The position numbers and the translations under genes were made by a program. This document shows, piece by piece, positions 1-5,020 of a stretch of DNA of 8,885 nucleotides. The notes below the pieces were generated by a model. That model was not told the origin of the DNA, made no database searches, and worked only from the letters and a program-made list of their open reading frames with translations. The DNA comes from JABIRQ01 sp963583595 (GTDB lineage: Bacteria; Pseudomonadota; Alphaproteobacteria; CADEGL01). The DNA is taken from positions 1 through 8,885 of the forward strand of contig CAUZWC010000121.1 of the NCBI GenBank assembly GCA_963583595.1, in the 5' to 3' direction. How positions within the stretch are numbered: the stretch's first letter is position 1; every line of letters starts with the position of its first letter.

Positions 1-1
1 C

Positions 2-472
2 GCCGCCGCCGATACGCCCGCGAAGATGGTCGCCCTGGGGGTGGACGGGGTGTGCGAGCGGATCAAGACGATCGGCCTGTTCAATGCCAAGGCCAAGAAT
101 GTCGTCGCCTTGAGCGAGGCGCTGATCCGCGACCATGGCGGGGAGGTGCCGGCCGACCGCGCCGCGCTCATCAAGCTGCCGGGGGTCGGGCGCAAGACGG
201 TGGATGTGGTGATGAACGAGGCCTTCGGCGAGCCGACCATCGCCGTCGACACCCATGTCTTTCGAGTTTCCAACCGGACGGGCCTGGCGCCGGGCAAGAC
301 CGCCGAGGCGGTGGCGGATAAATTGATCAAGCGGGTGCCCGCGCGCTGGAAGGGCGGCGCCCATCACTGGCTGATCCTGCACGGGCGCTATACCTGCAAG
401 GCGCGCAAGCCCGAATGCACAGCCTGTTCCGTGGCCGATCTCTGCGATTACAAGGCCAAGACGCAGGCCTAG
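2..472 (+). CDS. nth: Endonuclease III (DNA glycosylase/AP lyase), 5' truncated by window edge
   Basis: Bifunctional base-excision-repair enzyme that removes oxidised pyrimidines and cleaves the abasic strand by beta-elimination. The frame is open from base 2 and gives 156 residues; by comparison with E. coli Nth (211 aa, recalled) roughly the first 55 residues lie outside the window, so the ATG at 26 is internal and not the start. Seen directly: the helix-hairpin-helix LPGVGRKT with the catalytic lysine codon at 194-196; the VDTH motif with the catalytic aspartate codon at 248-250; the HHWLILHGRYTC segment; and a C-terminal [4Fe-4S] loop with spacing C-X6-C-X2-C-X5-C (Cys codons at 395, 416, 425 and 443). 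The usual ANVV after the HhH is VDVV here, a mild variant. It converges on the lipoprotein gene with 49 bp between stops and no clear terminator. Identification is firm; only the N-terminus is unseen. Confidence 0.97.
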   Translation, partial: AAADTPAKMVALGVDGVCERIKTIGLFNAKAKNVVALSEALIRDHGGEVPADRAALIKLPGVGRKTVDVVMNEAFGEPTIAVDTHVFRVSNRTGLAPGKTAEAVADKLIKRVPARWKGGAHHWLILHGRYTCKARKPECTACSVADLCDYKAKTQA

Positions 473-521
473 AGCCCGGCCTTGCCTAGGTCGCCTCTTC
501 GGGAATCAAGCCCGCCGCGCG

Positions 522-902
522 TCAGGCTCCTTGGGGAACCCGGCGCAGCAGGGACCGCAGGCAGGGCATCGGGTCCGGGGCGGCGCTGCCGCCCTCGCGG
601 GCCTCGAAATAGGTCACATGCGGCCGGCTCGGATCGGTGTCGGTATAGAGGAACAGGTCGAGGACGCAGACCGCATTGGCGTATTGCCAGACCTGGGCCG
701 GGCCGTCGCGCCGGGTCTGGCGCGGCTCGCCGAACAGAGCATTGATGTCTTCGGCAGGCAGGCCGAAGAGCTTGGTGGCATCCTTGAAATCGCTGCCCGG
801 CATGCTGATTGCGGGACCCTGGGCGACCGCCGGATCGCGCGCATGTTCGGTGCATGCCGCGAGGCCGAGGAGAGCGAGGCAGAGTGCGGCGGCGCGGATC
901 AT
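522..902 (-). CDS. Small outer-membrane-type lipoprotein, BamE/SmpA-like
   Basis: A 126-residue predicted lipoprotein. Residues 1-16 form a short signal peptide ending in a lipobox (LAAC, Cys17), followed by Thr-Glu with no Asp at +2, which under the Lol rule of E. coli favours outer-membrane sorting. The mature part contains LFGLPAEDINALFGEP followed by VWQYANAVCVLDLFLY. This two-helix then beta pattern, with a Phe-Gly-x-Pro turn and a tryptophan-tyrosine strand, resembles the SmpA/OmlA/BamE fold; that is inference from pattern, not a family assignment. Two cysteines (79 and 114) could pair in the periplasm. The ATG overlaps the bactofilin stop (ATGA at 899-902), so translation is probably coupled, and this fixes the start over longer upstream in-frame options. 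It is the last gene of the EI24-bactofilin-lipoprotein unit. A specific BamE role is doubtful; an uncharacterised envelope lipoprotein is the safe call. Confidence 0.85.
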   Translation of the reverse strand: MIRAAALCLALLGLAACTEHARDPAVAQGPAISMPGSDFKDATKLFGLPAEDINALFGEPRQTRRDGPAQVWQYANAVCVLDLFLYTDTDPSRPHVTYFEAREGGSAAPDPMPCLRSLLRRVPQGA

Positions 903-1507
903 GACGTGGCCTTGGGCCGGCGCGGCGCGGGCGAGAAGGGCAAGCTGGAACGGCTGGAGACGGCCTTGAGATTGGGGTCCTGGTCCAGTTCCTGGACATC
1001 GCCCGAAATCAGGCCGCCCGGCTGAATCTCGATCATGCCGTAGCGAATTTTGCCCCGGACGATCCCCGTGTTGCGAATGATCAGGCGGTTGCGGACAGTC
1101 ATATCGCCCTCGAACAGGCCCGCGATCTCCGCCGTCTCGATCTCGGCCGCGCCCTTGTAGGCGCCGCCGTCGGAAATTTCGATCTCCCGGCAATCGGCCA
1201 GATTGGCGTTGACCTCGCCCTCGACGATCAGGTGATCGCAGGCGCTGATCTCGCCGTTCAGGGCGATGTCGCGGCCGACCACCAGCTTCTTGCCCTCGCC
1301 CTGCAGGGGCGCGGGCCGCGGTTCGGCCGCGCGGCGTACGATGGCGGGAACCTCGGGCGCGCTCCGCCCGGGCTCGGCCGGCGGCACGCGCGCGCCATGG
1401 GCGACCGGCGTGTTGTCCTTGAACTTCAGCGGGGGTTCCTTCGCGCCGGTGCCCTCGGCCGTGCTCGCCCGTTTGCTCGCCTCACCTGCCCGTTTTTTGC
1501 GGAACAT
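899..1507 (-). CDS. Bactofilin (polymer-forming cytoskeletal protein)
   Basis: A 202-residue bactofilin. These proteins self-assemble without nucleotide into filaments, often at the inner membrane, where they scaffold peptidoglycan enzymes and shape structures (known for the family, e.g. BacA/BacB in Caulobacter). The core beta-helix spans about residues 73-173: it opens KKLVVGRDIALNGEIS, shows repeated hydrophobic/glycine rungs (LIVEGEV, AEIAGLFEGDMTVRNRLII, GKIRYGMIEIQPGGLISGDV) and ends at QEL. Flanks are typical: a basic, proline-rich, probably disordered N-terminal tail (starting MFRKKR) of about 72 residues, and a roughly 30-residue basic C-terminal tail rich in Ser and Pro. The N-terminal tail is somewhat long for the family. 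The start is supported by AAGGAG six bases upstream (1514-1519). It follows the EI24 gene by 33 bp and overlaps the lipoprotein gene. There is no transmembrane segment, so membrane attachment would have to come through the tails or a partner. Confidence 0.93.
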   Translation of the reverse strand: MFRKKRAGEASKRASTAEGTGAKEPPLKFKDNTPVAHGARVPPAEPGRSAPEVPAIVRRAAEPRPAPLQGEGKKLVVGRDIALNGEISACDHLIVEGEVNANLADCREIEISDGGAYKGAAEIETAEIAGLFEGDMTVRNRLIIRNTGIVRGKIRYGMIEIQPGGLISGDVQELDQDPNLKAVSSRSSLPFSPAPRRPKATS

Positions 1508-1513
1508 CCGCCT

Positions 1514-1519
1514 CTCCTT
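1514..1519 (-). promoter_or_regulatory. Shine-Dalgarno of the bactofilin gene
   Basis: AAGGAG read on the minus strand, six bases before the ATG at 1507-1505. It sits in the 33-bp gap after the EI24 stop and is the strongest ribosome-binding site of the three-gene unit. The EI24 start itself has no clear one, and the lipoprotein start relies on the ATGA overlap. Confidence 0.75.
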
Positions 1520-1540
1520 CGCCCCGAACCATGCTGCCCT

Positions 1541-2269
1541 TTACCCCGTCGTGCGGCCTCCCGAATCGGCGCCCGGATCATTTTTGGCCCCGATATCGCC
1601 GCGCTTCAGAGCGCGCTGCCGCGCCACTTCGAACACATGAACCATGAAGGCCGTGGCGACCACCGGCGTCAGCAGCCCTGCTACCGGCACACTGGCGAGC
1701 CCTGCAATAAGCAGGCCGGCGACGAAGAACCGGCCTCGTCCGCGGCGCCACACGATCCGCGCTCCTGCCCGGTCGAGACGGCGCAGGGACACCAGCTCAA
1801 AATATTCCCTGCTCAGAAGATAGCCATTCAACCCATAGAAAACAAAAAGATTAAGGAGTGGAATGAAATAGAGAGGCAGGGCCAGGAGGTTGAGGACAAG
1901 CACCAATCCGGTAAAGCGCAGCGCGAGCACGACGGCCTCGGCGATCGGCTGCTCCCGGGCCGGCGGCAGGCCGGGGTAATGGCGGTCTTCTACGGCGTCG
2001 GCCACGCTCTCCAGGAAGAAGCTGGAGGCCAGGCCGACCATGGCCGGGGTCAGCAGGATAACCAGGATCGTCGCGCCCAATCCGGCGACCAGATCGGCCA
2101 GCCATTCCAGGGTGCCGTCCTCGAAGAAGGTGACCCAGTTGAGGGCCTCCCAGGCGAGCAGGACGAGAACGGTCAGGCTGGCGATGGTGATGGCGACGCT
2201 CAGCCAGACGATGCGGCGGACCCGTGGATCGTTGAGCTGGGCGAGGCCCAGGAGGGCTTGCTGGATCAT
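1541..2269 (-). CDS. EI24-domain (CysZ-type) integral membrane protein
   Basis: A 242-residue polytopic inner-membrane protein of the EI24/CysZ superfamily. E. coli CysZ is a sulfate permease; most EI24 proteins in alphaproteobacteria have no assigned substrate, so transport of sulfate here is only a possibility. Seen: N-terminal amphipathic start (MIQQALLGLAQLNDPRVRR), hydrophobic segments at about 20-40, 60-85, 112-132, 134-150 and 181-215, and the family signature NGYLLSREYFELV followed by a basic cluster (148-176). The ATG at 2269 is chosen because it begins exactly where family members begin. The frame stays open 61 codons further upstream, but that part is Arg/Pro-rich, non-hydrophobic and crosses the divergent promoter region. 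No good Shine-Dalgarno precedes the ATG. First gene of the leftward unit, 33 bp before bactofilin. Codons for residues about 136-160 are oddly AT-rich (see findings). Confidence 0.88.
   Translation of the reverse strand: MIQQALLGLAQLNDPRVRRIVWLSVAITIASLTVLVLLAWEALNWVTFFEDGTLEWLADLVAGLGATILVILLTPAMVGLASSFFLESVADAVEDRHYPGLPPAREQPIAEAVVLALRFTGLVLVLNLLALPLYFIPLLNLFVFYGLNGYLLSREYFELVSLRRLDRAGARIVWRRGRGRFFVAGLLIAGLASVPVAGLLTPVVATAFMVHVFEVARQRALKRGDIGAKNDPGADSGGRTTG
1817..1845 (-). promoter_or_regulatory. Possible internal promoter within the EI24 gene
   Basis: Inside a GC-poor patch of the EI24 coding sequence the minus strand reads TTGTTT (1845-1840), 17 bp, then TATCTT (1822-1817). Matches to the sigma70 consensus are 3/6 and 4/6. 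It would point at bactofilin, about 310 bp downstream. The match may simply reflect local AT content, so this is a weak call. Confidence 0.18.
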
Positions 2270-2310
2270 GGGCGCGGCACGCTGCGTTGGGGGACGGCCA
2301 TCATCCTTCG

Positions 2311-2339
2311 GTGATACCCGACCCGTTCGCGCCCGACAA
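2311..2339 (-). promoter_or_regulatory. Candidate sigma70-type promoter for the EI24-bactofilin-lipoprotein unit
   Basis: On the minus strand TTGTCG (2339-2334), a 17-bp spacer and TATCAC (2316-2311), each matching four of six consensus bases. Predicted start is near 2304, giving a leader of about 35 nt before the ATG at 2269. It lies in the 176-bp divergent region and is the best candidate there for this strand, but it is a consensus match only. Confidence 0.3.
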
Positions 2340-2364
2340 GCGCTCGCCATGGGTGGGGGACCGG

Positions 2365-2392
2365 TTGCCGCGTCCTGGCCCGCCGCTATACT
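2365..2392 (+). promoter_or_regulatory. Candidate sigma70-type promoter for the adenosine kinase-ampG unit
   Basis: TTGCCG (2365-2370), a 16-bp spacer and TATACT (2387-2392; five of six consensus bases). The TATACT stands out against very GC-rich surroundings. Predicted start is near 2399, giving a leader of about 45 nt to the ATG at 2446. Its -35 is 25 bp from that of the divergent promoter, so one bound regulator could affect both. Confidence 0.45.
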
Positions 2393-2432
2393 GCGCCGCG
2401 TCCGGCCTTCCGCCGGGCCGTGCGGTGGGCAA

Positions 2433-2438
2433 GAAAGG
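2433..2438 (+). promoter_or_regulatory. Shine-Dalgarno of the PfkB kinase gene
   Basis: GAAAGG seven bases before the ATG at 2446. It decides this start over the ATG at 2442, which is out of frame, and over in-frame ATGs far upstream that precede the promoter. Confidence 0.6.
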
Positions 2439-2445
2439 CAGATGC

Positions 2446-3444
2446 ATGGCAAAGGCTTCGCTCGACGTCGCGGGAATCGGCAATGCGATCGTCGATGTTC
2501 TGGCCCATGCCGAGGACGGTTTTCTGGAAAGCCATGGCCTCGCCAAGGGCGCCATGACCCTGGTCGATGCCGAGGCCGCCGAGACGCTCTACGCAGCCAT
2601 GGGCCCGGGGGTCGAGATGTCCGGCGGTTCGGCCGCCAATACCTTGGCGGGCCTGGCCTCCCTGGGCGGGCGTGGCGCCTTCATCGGCAAGGTGCGCGAC
2701 GATCAGCTGGGCGCCGTCTTCGCCCATGACATCCGCGCCGCCGGGACCCGTTTCGAGACCGCCTTCGCATCCGACGGGCCGCCCACCGCCCGCTGCCTCG
2801 TGCTCGTGACGCCGGATGCCCAGCGGACCATGCAGACATTTCTGGGTGCGGCCGTCGATCTGGGGCCGGAGGATGTCGATCCGGCCGTGATCGAAAGCGC
2901 CGAGGTCACCTATCTGGAAGGCTATCTTTGGGACCCGGCGCGCGCGAAGCAGGCCTTTCTGAAGGCGGCCGAAATCGCCCATGGCGCGGGCCGGCGTGTG
3001 GCGCTGAGCCTGTCAGATCCGTTCTGCGTCGAGCGTCACCGGGCCGAGTTCCGCGATCTGGTCGAAAACCATGTCGATATTCTCTTCGCCAACGAGGTCG
3101 AGATCGCCGCGCTCTACGAGACGGACGATTTCGACGGCGCCCTGGCTGCGGTGCGCAGGCGTTGCGAACTGGCCGCGCTGACCCGGAGCGAGAAGGGCTC
3201 CGTCGTCGTCGCGGGACAGGAGACGTATATCGTTCCGGCCGCGCCCGTCGACCGGGTCGTGGACACCACCGGGGCGGGCGATCTCTACGCTGCCGGCTTC
3301 CTCTACGGCGCGGTGCGTGATTTCACCCCGGTCGGATGCGCGCGCCTCGGCGGGCTGGCTGCAGCCGAAGCGATCTCCCATCTCGGCGCCCGGCCAGGCT
3401 CCTCGCTCGCCGGTCTCGTCGGCGCCGCGCGCCGCTCGGCCTGA
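2446..3444 (+). CDS. PfkB-family kinase, probable adenosine kinase
   Basis: A 332-residue ribokinase-fold sugar/nucleoside kinase, probably phosphorylating adenosine to AMP in purine salvage, cytoplasmic. Seen: N-terminal GIGNAIVDVL, typical of the adenosine-kinase-like branch; the substrate-binding GGSAANT (60-66) after a lid region; LEGYLWD and FANEVEIAALY in the middle; and the C-terminal PfkB signature DTTGAGDLYAAGF (273-285), where Asp279 is the expected catalytic base and GAGD forms the anion hole. Length is normal for the group. Alphaproteobacterial members are usually called adenosine kinase, but PfkB substrate specificity is hard to read from sequence; inosine-guanosine or ribose-type substrates cannot be excluded. 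The start is set by GAAAGG seven bases upstream. It is transcribed divergently from the EI24 gene and followed after 6 bp by the AmpG-like gene, so the two are very likely co-transcribed. Confidence 0.9.
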   Translation: MAKASLDVAGIGNAIVDVLAHAEDGFLESHGLAKGAMTLVDAEAAETLYAAMGPGVEMSGGSAANTLAGLASLGGRGAFIGKVRDDQLGAVFAHDIRAAGTRFETAFASDGPPTARCLVLVTPDAQRTMQTFLGAAVDLGPEDVDPAVIESAEVTYLEGYLWDPARAKQAFLKAAEIAHGAGRRVALSLSDPFCVERHRAEFRDLVENHVDILFANEVEIAALYETDDFDGALAAVRRRCELAALTRSEKGSVVVAGQETYIVPAAPVDRVVDTTGAGDLYAAGFLYGAVRDFTPVGCARLGGLAAAEAISHLGARPGSSLAGLVGAARRSA

Positions 3445-3450
3445 TCGCCC

Positions 3451-4929
3451 ATGGCCGCCCCCGACAAGGCAGGGCGGGACGCGGCCGGCCGCATAACGGG
3501 TGACCGGGCAACGGGCGATCGGGCAACGAGTGACCGAGGTTGGGCCCAGGGCTTCGCGATCTATTGCCGGCCGCGCGTCGTCGGCATGACCTTTCTCGGC
3601 TTCTCGGCCGGCTTACCCTTTCTGCTCGTCTTCTCGACCCTCTCCTTCTGGCTTGCCGAATCGGGGCTGGAGCCCAGCACCATCACTTTCTTCAGCTGGA
3701 TCGGCCTGACCTATTCGATCAAGTTCTTCTGGGCGCCCGTGCTCGACCATGTCCGCCTGCCCCTGCTCGGTGCACGACTGGGGCGGCGGCGCAGCTGGAT
3801 GCTGGTCGGCATGACCGGCGTCGCCATCGGCCTGGTCGCCCTCGCCCATATCGATCCGCGGGAAAGCCTCGGCCTGGTCGCCGCCGCCGCCCTGCTCGTC
3901 GCCTTCTCCAGCGCGACCCAGGATGTCGCGATCGACGCCTACCGGATCGAGGCGGTCGAGCGCGACCTGCAGGGCGCGATGGCCGCGACCTATCAGCTCG
4001 GCTACCGCATGGCCCTCTTGGCGGCGGGCGCCGGCGCCCTCGCCCTGGCCGAATTCTACGACTGGCGTACGGCCTATCTGGTGATGGCGGGGCTGAGCCT
4101 GGTGGGCACCGTCACGGCCCTGGTAATCCGCGAGCCGGAAAGCTCGGCCACGGCGCCCTCCTACCGGGCGGAGCCCAGCGTCCAGGCCTTCCTCGCGCGC
4201 AGCCCCGGCATGGGCGAAAAATCGCGCGCGATTGCGGCCTGGTTCCTCGGCGCGGTGGTGGCGCCCCTGGCCGATTTTTTGCGCCGCTACGGCATGCTGG
4301 CCATCGCCATCCTGCTCTTCGTCGGCGTCTTCCGGATCAGCGATGTGATGATGGGGTCGATCGCCAGCAAGTTCTATTTTGACCTTAGCTTCACCAAGAT
4401 CCAGGTGGCGACGGTGGTCAAGGGCTTCGGCATCTTCGCTACGATCCTGGGCGCCTTCCTCGGCGGCTTCGCGATCGCGCGGTTCGGGCTGATGCGCCCC
4501 CTCGTCCTTGCCGCCACGATGATTGCCGCGACCAATCTGTGCTTCGCCGCCTTGGCCCTGTTCGGCCACGATATCGGCATGCTCTATGCCGCGATCGGGG
4601 CGGATAACCTGACAGGGGGTTATGCTGGCTCGGTTTTCATCGCCTATCTCTCGAGTCTGACCAGCGCGACCTACACGGCCACGCAATATGCCCTCTTCAG
4701 CTCGCTCATGACCCTGCCGGGCAAGTTCCTCGGCGGCTGGTCGGGCACGATCGCCGAGGGCCTGGGCCTGGCCGTCGATCCGGCCACCGGTGGGGTGCTC
4801 AACCCGGCCGCCTATGCGAATTTCTTCGTTTTCGTGGCGGCCGCCGGAATCCCCTCTATCGCCCTCGCGCTGTATCTGGCGCGGCGGGCCGCGCGCGAGT
4901 CGCGCAAAGGCCAAGCGGCCCCCGCTTAG
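3451..4929 (+). CDS. ampG: AmpG-like muropeptide permease (MFS transporter)
   Basis: A 492-residue major-facilitator protein of the AmpG type, which imports GlcNAc-anhydroMurNAc peptides from the periplasm for cell-wall recycling and, where AmpR/AmpC exist, for beta-lactamase induction. Length matches E. coli AmpG (491 aa, recalled). Family marks seen: GFSAGLPFLL (50-59), IKFFWAPVLDHVRLPLLG then RLGRRRSWML (90-118), SATQDVAIDAYRIE (154-167) and SDVMMGSIASKFYFDL (297-312). I count about 12-14 hydrophobic segments between residues 44 and 477, with a soluble loop near 228-258. The first 30 residues are hydrophilic and carry a pentapeptide repeat (separate entry). The ATG lies 6 bp after the kinase stop without a clear Shine-Dalgarno, suggesting translation by ribosomes arriving from the kinase gene. 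An alternative is a related PAT-family transporter of other substrate; no ampC, ampD or nagZ is in the window to corroborate. Confidence 0.87.
   Translation: MAAPDKAGRDAAGRITGDRATGDRATSDRGWAQGFAIYCRPRVVGMTFLGFSAGLPFLLVFSTLSFWLAESGLEPSTITFFSWIGLTYSIKFFWAPVLDHVRLPLLGARLGRRRSWMLVGMTGVAIGLVALAHIDPRESLGLVAAAALLVAFSSATQDVAIDAYRIEAVERDLQGAMAATYQLGYRMALLAAGAGALALAEFYDWRTAYLVMAGLSLVGTVTALVIREPESSATAPSYRAEPSVQAFLARSPGMGEKSRAIAAWFLGAVVAPLADFLRRYGMLAIAILLFVGVFRISDVMMGSIASKFYFDLSFTKIQVATVVKGFGIFATILGAFLGGFAIARFGLMRPLVLAATMIAATNLCFAALALFGHDIGMLYAAIGADNLTGGYAGSVFIAYLSSLTSATYTATQYALFSSLMTLPGKFLGGWSGTIAEGLGLAVDPATGGVLNPAAYANFFVFVAAAGIPSIALALYLARRAARESRKGQAAPA
3496..3537 (+). repeat. 15-bp tandem repeat in the ampG N-terminus (2.8 copies)
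   Basis: Imperfect in-frame repeat of a 15-bp unit (ACGGGTGACCGGGCA and variants) coding TGDRA-TGDRA-TSDR, residues 16-29 of the permease, ahead of the first membrane segment. Copies differ by silent changes (GGT/GGC, GAC/GAT) and one Gly to Ser change, so it is not a very recent duplication. Because the unit is a multiple of three, copy-number change would leave the frame intact. Confidence 0.85.
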
Positions 4930-4983
4930 GCCCGGATGGCGGGGTTGACCGGCCTTGGTCGCCGCCCCATGCTCGCGCTTCGT

Positions 4984-5006
4984 AAACGCTGGTTTCAGAC
5001 GTTTTT
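4984..5006 (+). promoter_or_regulatory. Dyad upstream of ald (operator or weak terminator)
   Basis: AAACG-CTG (4984-4991), loop GTTT, CAG (4996-4998), a single bulged A, then CGTTT (5000-5004) and two further T. This is an 8-bp stem with a 4-base loop and one bulge, ending in a run of five T, between the ampG stop and the ald Shine-Dalgarno. It could be a weak intrinsic terminator for ampG or an operator. The heptamer GTAAACG at 4982-4988 recurs at 5014-5020 against the ald ATG. Alanine dehydrogenase genes are commonly controlled by Lrp/AsnC-type activators, which bind such imperfect dyads, but no regulator gene is visible here. Confidence 0.3.
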
Positions 5007-5010
5007 GGAC

Positions 5011-5014
5011 GGAG
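5011..5014 (+). promoter_or_regulatory. Shine-Dalgarno of ald
   Basis: GGAG six bases before the ATG at 5021. It confirms the start, which also begins with the family-standard MLVGVPKEIK. A possible -35 (TTGACC, 4945-4950) lies upstream, but I see no good -10 at the right distance. Confidence 0.7.
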
Positions 5015-5020
5015 TAAACG

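Noticed and set aside
473..521. Bidirectional terminator between the convergent nth and lipoprotein genes
   Set aside because: I looked for a stem with a T or A run. Only CTTG/CAAG with mismatched flanks and a CCTAGG palindrome are present, which is insufficient.
1853..1871. AAGGAG followed by ATG on the + strand within the EI24 gene
   Set aside because: The ATG is followed by one codon and TAG; a chance ribosome-binding-site-like string in the GC-poor patch.
1232..2314. Long + strand open frame (360 codons) opposite the bactofilin and EI24 genes
   Set aside because: Its translation is Gly/Gln/Asp/Arg-rich with no recognisable domain, while the minus strand encodes two clear families. It is a GC-rich antisense shadow.
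2287..2445. 53-codon in-frame upstream extension of the PfkB kinase
   Set aside because: It crosses the best promoter (TATACT at 2387) and encodes Pro/Arg-rich sequence. The family start and a Shine-Dalgarno are at 2446.
2270..2452. 61-codon in-frame upstream extension of the EI24 gene
   Set aside because: Arg/Pro/Cys-rich and not hydrophobic; it overlaps the divergent kinase start and promoters. Family members start at MIQQALLG-like sequence.
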